A DNA stretch of 64,000 nt from Kitasatospora sp. MAA4 (GTDB lineage: Bacteria > Actinomycetota > Actinomycetes > Streptomycetales > Streptomycetaceae), in assembly GCF_029893355.1 (NCBI RefSeq), contig NZ_JARZAI010000006.1, positions 276,260 through 340,259 on the forward strand, written 5' to 3'. This document shows positions 43,020 through 49,843 of this stretch, piece by piece. A program made the translations under genes and the position numbers. Under the pieces are notes generated by a model. That model was not told where the DNA came from. It saw nothing but the letters and a program-made list of their open reading frames with translations, and made no database searches. Each line of letters starts with the position of its first letter. Positions within the stretch are counted from its first letter, which is position 1.

Positions 43020-44309
43020 TCAGATGCGCTCGGTCGCAGCGGCGCGAAGCACGGTGCGCAGCAGGACCTGGGCGCCACCGACCAGGTCCGCCGGCTTGGT
43101 GTCCTCCTCGGGCACATGGCTGAGCCCGCCGATGCTGGGAACGAAGATCATGGCGATGGGGGCGATATCGGCGACGATCTGCGCGTCGTGTCCGGCCCCA
43201 CTGGGCAACGGCATGTGGGACAGCCGCAGTTCGTCGGCACTGTGCGCGATGGCCGCGCGCAGTCGGCGGTCGGCCGCGACCGGCGCCGAGCGGGTGTCCG
43301 CCACCACGTCGATCTCGGTCCCGGTCCGGGACGCGATCCGCTGGAGCGCGGTGCGCAGTGCCCGCTCGGCGGCACTCAGCCGGCCGGCGTCGGTGTCGCG
43401 CAGGTCCACGGTCATCCGGACGGCGCCGGCGATCGTGTTCGGCGTGTTCGGGTGCGGGTCCACGCGGCCGACGGTGGCGACCCTGCACAGGCCCTGCCCC
43501 CGGCTGATCTCCTCCGCGGCCAGCACCACCCGGGCCGCCGCGGCCAGCGCGTCGTGCCTCCCCTCCATGGGGGTCGTGCCCGAGTGGCCCGCGCTGCCGC
43601 GCACCTGGATCGTCAGCAACGAGCGTCCGGTGATGGCCTCGACGATCCCGATCGAGTGGCCCGCCCGTTCCAGGACCGGACCCTGCTCGATGTGGAGCTC
43701 CAGGTAGGCCGCCACCGAGCCGTGCGGCCAGACCGCACTGCCCAGCGCGTCCAGGTCGCCGCCCGCTGCCCGCAGGGCGTCGCGAAGTGGCCGGCCGCGG
43801 TGGTCCAGCGGCTCCCGGGGCAGGTCCGCCAGCCGTCCGGCGAGCGCCATCGACCCCCAGAACGGCTGGGGGAAGAGCGCGCCCTCCTCATTGGCGAAGG
43901 CGGCCGCGACCAGGTCGTAGCGTGACTCGACGCCCGCCTCGGCACAGGCCTGCAGCACTTCGAGTGCCGCGAGCACGCCGTACGCGCCGTCGAGTCGGCC
44001 GCCGTTCACGACCGTGTCCAGATGGGATCCCATGAGGATGGCCGGCCGGTCGGTGCTGTGCCCGTCGGACGAGCTCCGGCGGATGAGGACATTCCCTGCG
44101 GCGTCCACGGCCGGGGCCAGGCCGGCCTCGCGGGCCTGGCCCATCAGGTACGCCTGGGCCCTGCGATCGGCGGCGCTGAAGCCTTCCCGGGTAATTCCGC
44201 CCGTACTGTCGTCCAGGCCGATGCGCGCCAGCTCCCGAATACGGTGCAGAAGGCGGCCGGCATCGATCTCGGGCGACCGCAGCACCGGCTGGACGAGTAT
44301 GTCACTCAT
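43020..44309 (-). CDS. M20-family amidohydrolase (allantoate/N-carbamoyl amino acid type)
   Basis: A 429-aa di-metal hydrolase with MGSHLDTVVNGGRLDGAYGV, AFANEEGALFPQPFWGS and LELHIEQGPVLE, the markers of the Zn-dependent N-carbamoyl-L-amino acid hydrolase/allantoate amidohydrolase branch of M20. It should cut a carbamoyl or amidine C-N bond, for example in allantoate or ureido compounds. The ATG 44309 follows GGAGCAACAA and is preferred to ATG 44321. It is divergent from the first peptide gene. Uricase and guanine deaminase occur elsewhere in this window, so a purine-breakdown role is possible. Confidence 0.83.
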   Translation of the reverse strand: MSDILVQPVLRSPEIDAGRLLHRIRELARIGLDDSTGGITREGFSAADRRAQAYLMGQAREAGLAPAVDAAGNVLIRRSSSDGHSTDRPAILMGSHLDTVVNGGRLDGAYGVLAALEVLQACAEAGVESRYDLVAAAFANEEGALFPQPFWGSMALAGRLADLPREPLDHRGRPLRDALRAAGGDLDALGSAVWPHGSVAAYLELHIEQGPVLERAGHSIGIVEAITGRSLLTIQVRGSAGHSGTTPMEGRHDALAAAARVVLAAEEISRGQGLCRVATVGRVDPHPNTPNTIAGAVRMTVDLRDTDAGRLSAAERALRTALQRIASRTGTEIDVVADTRSAPVAADRRLRAAIAHSADELRLSHMPLPSGAGHDAQIVADIAPIAMIFVPSIGGLSHVPEEDTKPADLVGGAQVLLRTVLRAAATERI

Positions 44310-44479
44310 TTGTTGCTCCATTCACGTGCGCGCCAGGGCCGCCCGCCTGCGGGAGCGACACCCCAAAGATCTCCCTGGGAATTCTTTCGGCAGCAGATCT
44401 TTGGCAGACCGCGAAGCCTCCGTCAAGGAGACCCGTCCCGCACGTGTCCAACCGCGATATCCGTGCAGTTGAACACCGG

Positions 44480-44537
44480 TTGACGGGGATCCGGTCGGCG
44501 GGCCAAGATCTCATCACTGCCTCGGGGAACCCCGGGG
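44480..44537 (+). promoter_or_regulatory. promoter and 5' UTR hairpin of peptide gene copy 1
   Basis: TTGACG (44480-44485), 18-base spacer, CAAGAT (44504-44509). A self-complementary CG hairpin (44520-44537, with one T.G wobble) lies in the leader just before the ribosome site GAAGGGAA. The same arrangement with the same spacing is present in copies 2 and 3. Confidence 0.7.
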
Positions 44538-44558
44538 AGATACGAAGGGAAGTGCACC

Positions 44559-44645
44559 ATGGAGAACGTCGACTTCGACGACATCGAGTTCATCGAGACC
44601 GCCGAGGAGCTCCTCGCGACCTCGTACTACACGAACATCCAGTAA
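44559..44645 (+). CDS. RiPP-type precursor peptide, copy 1 (28 aa)
   Basis: A 28-codon gene, ATG 44559 to TAA 44645, behind GAAGGGAAGTGCACC. The peptide starts MENVDFDDIEFIETAEE and ends TSYYTNIQ. It has eight acidic residues, no Lys or Arg, and a helical ELLA segment just before the Tyr-Tyr-containing end: an acidic helical leader and a short polar core. Two more genes downstream encode exactly the same 28 residues. Two JmjC oxygenases, an exporter and three peptidases follow. I infer that these are precursors of a modified peptide; the likely modification is hydroxylation by the JmjC proteins. Confidence 0.82.
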   Translation: MENVDFDDIEFIETAEELLATSYYTNIQ

Positions 44646-44668
44646 TTGTTCCTGTAGATTGAACGAGT

Positions 44669-44700
44669 GAAGGGCGGCGTCGCCATGACGCCGCCCCTTC
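44669..44700 (+). terminator. hairpin after peptide copy 1
   Basis: Arms 44669-44681 and 44687-44700 (one bulged base) with loop GCCAT; a near-copy of the terminator behind copy 2, but without the T-run, so read-through into the TPR gene is possible. Confidence 0.6.
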
Positions 44701-44731
44701 GCAATGGACGGACCCTAGAGAGGCTGACGCT

Positions 44732-45238
44732 GTGACCACATTCGAAATGGCCTGGGAGGAGCGCGTCGCCGCTCTGTGGGCGACGATCGACGACCACGAG
44801 GGCGAGGAGTTCTTCGCGAAGGTCCAGGCCTTGGCCGGCGAGCTGCCCGAGGGCGATGCCCGGGCGCTGTTCGAGCTGGCCTGCGCGAACGACTCCACCG
44901 GCCATTCGGACCGGGCGGCCCCGCTCTACCGGCAGGCGCTGGCTGTCGGCCTCACGGGGGTGCGCCGCCGCAGGGCGGTGATCCAGCTGTCCAGCTCCAT
45001 CCGCAACCTCGGTCAGGCCGAGGAGAGCGTCGCCCTGCTGACGAAGGAGCTCGGGGAGGGATCCGACCAGCTCGACGACGCGGTCGCCGGGTTCCTGGCG
45101 CTGGCACTCGCCGACCTGGGCCGGGAGCGCGAGGCGCTGACGCTGGCACTCGTCGCGCTCGCCAAGCACCTGCCGCGGTACAACCGCTCGCTGGCGAACT
45201 ACGGCCGGCTGCTGTCCGAGGGGCAGGAGCCCGCGTAA
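44732..45238 (+). CDS. tetratricopeptide-repeat-like protein
   Basis: A 168-aa soluble alpha-helical protein. Its helices pair like TPRs (ALFELACANDSTGHSDRAAPLYRQALAVGL; VIQLSSSIRNLGQAEESVALL; FLALALADLGREREALTLALVAL). Small proteins of this type are widespread in streptomycetes, and their role is unknown. It is inserted between peptide copies 1 and 2, and may be read from the copy 1 promoter; it could act as a binding or delivery partner or be incidental. The GTG start at 44732 lacks a strong ribosome site. A strong terminator follows. Confidence 0.78.
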   Translation: MTTFEMAWEERVAALWATIDDHEGEEFFAKVQALAGELPEGDARALFELACANDSTGHSDRAAPLYRQALAVGLTGVRRRRAVIQLSSSIRNLGQAEESVALLTKELGEGSDQLDDAVAGFLALALADLGREREALTLALVALAKHLPRYNRSLANYGRLLSEGQEPA

Positions 45239-45282
45239 GCAGGCCGAGGCATGCGCACCTCGCCGGTGCGAGAACACACGTG

Positions 45283-45320
45283 AGCCCGGATGCCGTCGAT
45301 GGACGGCATCCGGGCTTTTT
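45283..45320 (+). terminator. rho-independent terminator after TPR gene
   Basis: Perfect 15-bp arms (45283-45297 and 45302-45316), loop GATG, then a T-run. Confidence 0.9.
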
Positions 45321-45364
45321 GCTTTCCCGGTGTTCGACCGCATTCGGCGATCAGTTGAACAGTG

Positions 45365-45443
45365 TTCACCGTGAATGTTGATCGGTTGACGCATATCCGG
45401 CCGCTGCGACAAGATTTCATCACTGCCCCGGGGAACCCCGGGG
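45365..45443 (+). promoter_or_regulatory. promoter, palindrome and 5' UTR hairpin of peptide copy 2
   Basis: The palindrome TTCACCGTGAA (45365-45375) precedes TTGACG (45386-45391), an 18-base spacer and CAAGAT (45410-45415). The leader hairpin CCCCGGGG-AA-CCCCGGGG occupies 45426-45443. The palindrome is a candidate operator; it is shared with copy 3 but not copy 1. Confidence 0.65.
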
Positions 45444-45464
45444 AGATACGAAGGGAAGTGCACC

Positions 45465-45551
45465 ATGGAGAACGTCGACTTCGACGACATCGAGTTCATC
45501 GAGACCGCCGAGGAGCTCCTCGCGACCTCGTACTACACGAACATCCAGTAA
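45465..45551 (+). CDS. RiPP-type precursor peptide, copy 2 (28 aa)
   Basis: ATG 45465 to TAA 45551; the amino-acid sequence is identical to copies 1 and 3 and the coding DNA matches copy 1 exactly. It is a monocistronic unit with its own promoter (45386-45415), leader hairpin and true terminator (45575-45618). Identity at all 28 residues with conserved flanks implies recent duplication or strong selection on dose. Confidence 0.82.
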   Translation: MENVDFDDIEFIETAEELLATSYYTNIQ

Positions 45552-45574
45552 TTGTTCCTGTAGCTTGAACGAGT

Positions 45575-45618
45575 GAAGGGCGGCGTCGTCATGACGCCGC
45601 CCCTTCGCTTTTTTGTTT
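45575..45618 (+). terminator. rho-independent terminator after peptide copy 2
   Basis: Arms 45575-45587 and 45593-45606 with loop GTCAT, followed by CTTTTTTGTTTT. Confidence 0.9.
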
Positions 45619-45657
45619 TCCGGTGTCCGACCGCATTCGGCGATCAGTTGGACAGTG

Positions 45658-45736
45658 TTCACCGTGAATGTTGATCGGTTGACGCATATCCGGCCGCTGC
45701 GACAAGATTTCATCACTGCCCCGGGAGACCCCGGGG
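45658..45736 (+). promoter_or_regulatory. promoter, palindrome and 5' UTR hairpin of peptide copy 3
   Basis: Palindrome TTCACCGTGAA at 45658-45668, TTGACG at 45679-45684, 18-base spacer, CAAGAT at 45703-45708. The leader hairpin (45719-45736) differs by a few bases from copy 2 but still folds (7 bp), so the structure rather than the exact sequence is kept. Confidence 0.65.
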
Positions 45737-45757
45737 AGATACGAAGGGAAGTGCACC

Positions 45758-45844
45758 ATGGAGAACGTCGACTTCGACGACATCGAGTTCATCGAGACCG
45801 CCGAGGAGCTCCTCGCGACCTCGTACTACACCAACATCCAGTAA
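45758..45844 (+). CDS. RiPP-type precursor peptide, copy 3 (28 aa)
   Basis: ATG 45758 to TAA 45844; same 28 residues as copies 1 and 2, with one synonymous change at codon 25. It is the copy nearest the JmjC genes (122 bases before the first JmjC start), separated from them by a hairpin at 45879-45907, so partial read-through could link peptide and enzyme expression. Confidence 0.82.
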   Translation: MENVDFDDIEFIETAEELLATSYYTNIQ

Positions 45845-45878
45845 TTAACCCTGGAGTAGTGCAGTAACTCGCAGGTGA

Positions 45879-45907
45879 AGGGTGGCGCCTCGTGGGGCGC
45901 CACCCCT
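45879..45907 (+). terminator. hairpin between peptide copy 3 and first JmjC gene
   Basis: Inverted repeat AGGGTGGCGCC / GGCGCCACCCT-like arms (45879-45889, 45896-45907) without a long T-run. It may attenuate rather than stop transcription, giving much more peptide than enzyme message. Confidence 0.6.
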
Positions 45908-45966
45908 CCCTGAATGTTCACGGGCCACCCCGGCCTTGTAGATCTCAATCCGAATGGGAGGCAGGC

Positions 45967-47160
45967 ATGGTGGACTACGCATTCACTGACCTGGTGGGAG
46001 ACGAGAACGTCTTCTTCGCCGAGTACTTCAACAAAAAGCCCATGCTGCGGAAGAAGGCCGTGCCGGGGGACCCGCGCGACATACTCTCGCTCCGCAAGCT
46101 GGACCGGTTGGTCAACCTGGAGGTTGTCCGACCGCCGTACATCAAGGTCAACCTCAAGGGCACCGGTGTGCCCGAGCAGGGCTACACCCGCAACGTGGTC
46201 ATCCAGGGCCAGACCGTCACCGACGTGGTCGACCCGGAGAAGATCTACGAGCTGTTCCGCGCCGGCGCCACCGTCACCTGGTGCTCGCTGAACCAGATCG
46301 TCCCGGAGCTGCGTGACTTCACCCGGCTCATCAGCGACAGGATGGCCGTCCGCACGGACTCCGTCGCGTTCCTCACCCCGACCGGCAAGAAGGGCTACCC
46401 GCCCCACCACGACCCGGTCGACCTGTTCATCGTCCAGCTCGAGGGCACCAAGCACTGGAAGCTGTGGAACCCGCCGGCCGAGCGTCTGAGCGACGCCGCG
46501 CAGTACACCCTCGAGGGACTCGGGGAGCCGGAGATCGAGGTCTCCCTGGAGCCCGGCGACGTGCTCTACCTGCCGTACGGCACGCCGCACGCGGCCGCCG
46601 CCGAGGGCAAGGCTTCGCTGCACCTGTCGATCATGATGCGGCCGCGGATGTGGAAGGACCTGCTTCAGCAGACCTTCGAGGAACTCGTCGCCGATGCTGA
46701 AGAGTTCAACGAGTACCCGTACATCGGCGAGCTGCGCGACGCGACCGTGGAGTCGGTGTTCAAGGAGAAGGTCCGCGCGCTCGTGGCGCGGCTGGAATCC
46801 GTGGAGGCGGCCGGGGAACTCGACCGGCTGGCCGAGTTGGGCCGGCACATGGACGGCAGCTCCCGCGGAAGCGCCTTCGAGGCGATCGCGAACCTGGACG
46901 GCCTCGGCCCCGACGACCTGCTGCGGCGCGGCAAGGCGCCGCTGACCTTCGGCCAGGACGAGAACGGCCGTACCGAGCTGACCGTCAACGGCCACAAGAT
47001 CGCGGTGCCCACGCCGATCGTCGAGACCCTGGCCGCGCTCGGCCCGGATGCGTCGATCGCGGCGTCGGATGTGTTCCCCGGTGTGGAGGCGCTCCGCTCC
47101 ACGAAGGCCGCGCAGGGACTCACCCGGCTGGGCGTCTTCGAGCTGGCCTCCGCCGGCTGA
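45967..47160 (+). CDS. JmjC/cupin_4 (ribosomal-oxygenase-like) hydroxylase 1
   Basis: A 397-aa Fe(II)/2-oxoglutarate oxygenase of the JmjC type. The iron ligands are H147-x-D149 (YPPHHDPVD) and H208 (YGTPHAAAA), with LFIVQLEGTKHWKLW and the conserved EPGDVLYLPYGTPH strand, as in bacterial YcfD-type ribosomal oxygenases. The C-terminal ~110 residues look winged-helix-like. The start begins MVDYAFTDLVGDENVFFAEYFNK; ATG 45967 follows GGGAGGCAGGC. JmjC oxygenases hydroxylate side chains in peptides or proteins. Next to the triplicate peptide genes the core TSYYTNIQ is the obvious candidate substrate (Tyr, Asn, Thr or Ile hydroxylation). Confidence 0.87.
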   Translation: MVDYAFTDLVGDENVFFAEYFNKKPMLRKKAVPGDPRDILSLRKLDRLVNLEVVRPPYIKVNLKGTGVPEQGYTRNVVIQGQTVTDVVDPEKIYELFRAGATVTWCSLNQIVPELRDFTRLISDRMAVRTDSVAFLTPTGKKGYPPHHDPVDLFIVQLEGTKHWKLWNPPAERLSDAAQYTLEGLGEPEIEVSLEPGDVLYLPYGTPHAAAAEGKASLHLSIMMRPRMWKDLLQQTFEELVADAEEFNEYPYIGELRDATVESVFKEKVRALVARLESVEAAGELDRLAELGRHMDGSSRGSAFEAIANLDGLGPDDLLRRGKAPLTFGQDENGRTELTVNGHKIAVPTPIVETLAALGPDASIAASDVFPGVEALRSTKAAQGLTRLGVFELASAG

Positions 47161-47195
47161 CGCATCGTCGCCCGGCCCCGTGAGAAGGGACCGGC

Positions 47196-47243
47196 GAGGG
47201 CGCTGCGGCCCACCGACCACACCGGTGGGTCCGCAGCGCCCTC
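47196..47243 (+). terminator. large hairpin between the two JmjC genes
   Basis: Arms 47196-47208 and 47231-47243 pair over 13 bp and extend inward by a 7-bp CCCACCG/CGGTGGG stem. No T-run, so it may process or attenuate the message between the two hydroxylase genes. Confidence 0.6.
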
Positions 47244-47303
47244 CCGGCGGTTCCTCTCCGCACGACGGTGACCGTCCGGATCCACTAGCGGGAGGTAGAG
47301 CAG

Positions 47304-48557
47304 GTGGAGACCTATTCCTTCGAGGACTTCGTCGGCAGTCGAGACGAGTTCCTCGCCGAGTACTTCAACAAGAAGCCGCTGCTGCGCACGGGGGCTCTGG
47401 CCGGCCGCCTGGAGGGCCTGCCCTCGGTCCGGCAGCTCGACGACATCCTGGCCCTGGAGACGACGCCGCCCTCGTACCTGCGGGTGACCAAGGGCGGCAA
47501 GGGTGTGCCCAGCAGCGCCTACACGCGCACGGTGGCCCGGGGGGCGGCGCTCGCGGAGGCCGTGAACCCGCAGAAGGTGTACGAGCTGTTCCGTTCGGGT
47601 GGCACGGTCACCTGGAACGCGCTGAACCACGTGCTGCCCTCGGCCCGCCGCCTGGCGCAGCCGTTCACCGAGGCGCTCGCGTGCGAGGCGGAGGTCGTGC
47701 TCTTCGCGACGCCGGCCCGCACCGAGGGCTTCTCACCGCACCGCGACTCGATCGACGTGTACGTCGTGCAGGTGGACGGCACCAAGACCTGGCGGGTCTG
47801 GGACACGCCGCAGGTCCGACCGGGCGACGAGGGCTCGTACACGCTCGAGGAGCTCGGCGATCCCGTCCTGGAGGTGACGCTCACTCCGGGCGACGTCCTC
47901 TACGTGCCGCACGGCACCCCGCACGCGGCGGCCGCCAGGAGCGAGCTGTCGGTGCACCTGTCGGTGGGCGTCAAACCGCGCCGCTGGCGCGACCTGGTGA
48001 AGGAGACGGTCGCGGCCCTCGTCGAGGACGACGAGTTCCACGCCTTCCCCTGCCTCGGCGACGGCCGGCACGAGACCGCTTCCGCTGAACTGGCGGGCCG
48101 GCTCCGGGTGCTGACCGAGCGGCTCGCAGGCCTCGACGCGGCAGCGGAGACGAGGCGGCTGGCGGCCCTGGGCCGGGCCGGCGGCGCGGCCGGGAAGCGG
48201 GAGTTCGCACGGCTGGCAGCCGTGGACGCGGTGGCCGCCGACACCCTGGTGCGCCGCAGCGCGATGCCGGTCCAGATCGGCGCCGGCGACGGTGGCCGGA
48301 CCGGAATCCAGGTCAACGGCCACCGGTTGGCGGTGCCCGACGCCGTCGCGGCGGCCATCGGGTCCCTGGCCGGGGGGCACCCGCTGCCGGCCGCCGAGCT
48401 GCTCCCCGGAGCGGGCGAGGCTCGCTCACTCGCCGCCGCCCGGCAACTGGCCCGGCTCGGCGTGCTCGAAGTCGTCGGGCCTGCCGAGGCCCGTGATGTC
48501 ACCGAAAGCGCACCGACCGGTGCGACCACCCAAGTTCTTGCCGAGAAGAGGAAGTGA
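47304..48557 (+). CDS. JmjC/cupin_4 (ribosomal-oxygenase-like) hydroxylase 2
   Basis: A 417-aa paralogue of hydroxylase 1, aligning from the N-terminus (YSFEDFVGSRDEFLAEYFNKKP versus YAFTDLVGDENVFFAEYFNKKP). The iron site is intact: H146-x-D148 (FSPHRDSID) and H207 (HGTPHAAAA). The sequences are diverged throughout, so the two enzymes probably act on different residues or in sequence. GTG 47304 follows GGGAGGTAGAG. The stop overlaps the transporter start. It leads the downstream five-gene operon. Confidence 0.87.
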   Translation: METYSFEDFVGSRDEFLAEYFNKKPLLRTGALAGRLEGLPSVRQLDDILALETTPPSYLRVTKGGKGVPSSAYTRTVARGAALAEAVNPQKVYELFRSGGTVTWNALNHVLPSARRLAQPFTEALACEAEVVLFATPARTEGFSPHRDSIDVYVVQVDGTKTWRVWDTPQVRPGDEGSYTLEELGDPVLEVTLTPGDVLYVPHGTPHAAAARSELSVHLSVGVKPRRWRDLVKETVAALVEDDEFHAFPCLGDGRHETASAELAGRLRVLTERLAGLDAAAETRRLAALGRAGGAAGKREFARLAAVDAVAADTLVRRSAMPVQIGAGDGGRTGIQVNGHRLAVPDAVAAAIGSLAGGHPLPAAELLPGAGEARSLAAARQLARLGVLEVVGPAEARDVTESAPTGATTQVLAEKRK

Positions 48558-49843
48558 GCCACGAGATGGCTGTCGACACCAGCACACCCGTCGTCGAGCA
48601 GGCACCGCCCGTGCCGAAGGTCGCCTGGCGGGACGTCTACCTCCTGGCCGGGATGCGCGGGCTGTCCTTCGCCGGTGACATCATCGCCGCGACCGCGATC
48701 GCCCTCCAGCTGCAGGCCAACGGCGCCAGCTCCTACTCCGTGATGGCGCTGCTGCTCGCGGCGACCGTTCCCCCCGTCCTGCTCTCGCCGGTGACGGGCA
48801 AGGCCGCGGACCGCTTCGACAGCCGCACCCTGATGGTCACGGTGGGCTCCTTGCAGGCCCTGATCTGCGTCGCGATGACGATGTGGACCTCGCCCGCCGT
48901 CCTGATCGCGCTGTCCGTCCTGCTGTCCTCCGGACTCGCCTTCACCCACCCGGTGTTCGGCGCGCTGCCGAGCGCGATCGTGGGCAAGGAGAACGTCCCG
49001 CGGGCGTCCTCGATCTCCCAGACCACGGCCATGGCCGGCATGGTGGCGGCCCCCGGCATCGCCGGTTTCCTGATCAGCCACTTCGGTGTGTCGGTCCCGC
49101 TGTGGGCCGACGCGGTCAGCTTCACGGCGGTCGTGGCGGGCGGACTGCTCATCAGGACCCGGCTGCACAAGGGCCGCGGCGCCGCGGCAGGCGCCGGCGC
49201 CAAGACCGCCGCCAAGAGCGAGTCCTCCTACAAGGTGCGATCGGACCGCTTCCTGAGCGCCGTCCTGGTGCTCAGCGGCGCTGTCATGGCGGCCGCGAGC
49301 ATCATCAACGTCCTGATCGTCTTCTACGTCCGCCAGACCTTCGGCGCCTCCGAGCAGACCTACGGCCTGATCATGTCGGCCTGGATGCTCGGCCTGCTCC
49401 CGGGCGGGCTGCTGGTGCGCAAGGTCAAGCGGTTCAGCCACGAGGTCTTCCTGATCGGCTCGTTCGTCTGCATCGCCGTGGCGATCCTCGGCGCCGGACT
49501 GGCCCCCAGTGTCTGGTGGATCGCGCCGTTCTACTTCGTGGGCGGCATCGGCAACGGCGCGCAGGCCACGGTGACGCACATCCTGCTCAACGTCCGGGTG
49601 CCCGACACCCACCGCGGCCGGGCCTTCGCCGCCCTGGGCGCGGTGTCCAACACCGGCCCGGCGATCGGCTACCTCGTCGGCGGCGCGATCATGAGCTTCG
49701 CCACGCCGCGCTTCGGCTTCCTGGCCGCCGGCCTGTTCACCCTCGTGGCCCTGGGCGCCTTCGCCAGTCGCGTCCTGCGGACCGCGGACAGCGCCGCCAC
49801 GGACAGCGCCCCGGCGGGCGCCCGCCTGGGCGAGGCCGTCTGA
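48554..49843 (+). CDS. MFS transporter, putative peptide exporter
   Basis: A 429-aa major facilitator protein with ~12 membrane segments (from GMRGLSFAGDIIAATAIAL on) and the usual cytoplasmic basic loop after TM6 (RTRLHKGRG). The motif RFDSRTLM after TM2 fits drug-efflux MFS members. Its position between the hydroxylases and the peptidases makes export of the processed peptide the likely job. Start GTG 48554 overlaps the preceding stop; ATG 48566 is an alternative. The stop shares a base with the next ATG (TGATG). Confidence 0.84.
   Translation: MSHEMAVDTSTPVVEQAPPVPKVAWRDVYLLAGMRGLSFAGDIIAATAIALQLQANGASSYSVMALLLAATVPPVLLSPVTGKAADRFDSRTLMVTVGSLQALICVAMTMWTSPAVLIALSVLLSSGLAFTHPVFGALPSAIVGKENVPRASSISQTTAMAGMVAAPGIAGFLISHFGVSVPLWADAVSFTAVVAGGLLIRTRLHKGRGAAAGAGAKTAAKSESSYKVRSDRFLSAVLVLSGAVMAAASIINVLIVFYVRQTFGASEQTYGLIMSAWMLGLLPGGLLVRKVKRFSHEVFLIGSFVCIAVAILGAGLAPSVWWIAPFYFVGGIGNGAQATVTHILLNVRVPDTHRGRAFAALGAVSNTGPAIGYLVGGAIMSFATPRFGFLAAGLFTLVALGAFASRVLRTADSAATDSAPAGARLGEAV

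Larger units (their letters stand above)
45318..45844 (+). repeat. tandem ~293-bp duplication carrying peptide copies 2 and 3
   Basis: Bases ~45318-45551 and ~45611-45844 are near-identical with a constant 293-base offset, covering the T-run tail, promoter, 5' UTR and gene. Within the coding part only one synonymous base differs (ACG versus ACC at codon 25). The upstream copy 1 shares the promoter core, leader and gene, but not the farther upstream sequence. Confidence 0.9.

Noticed and set aside
44559..45844. Peptide copies as fragments of a transposon or toxin-antitoxin genes
   Set aside because: All three are intact and identical with their own promoters and hairpins; there are no terminal repeats, transposase or toxin-like partner.
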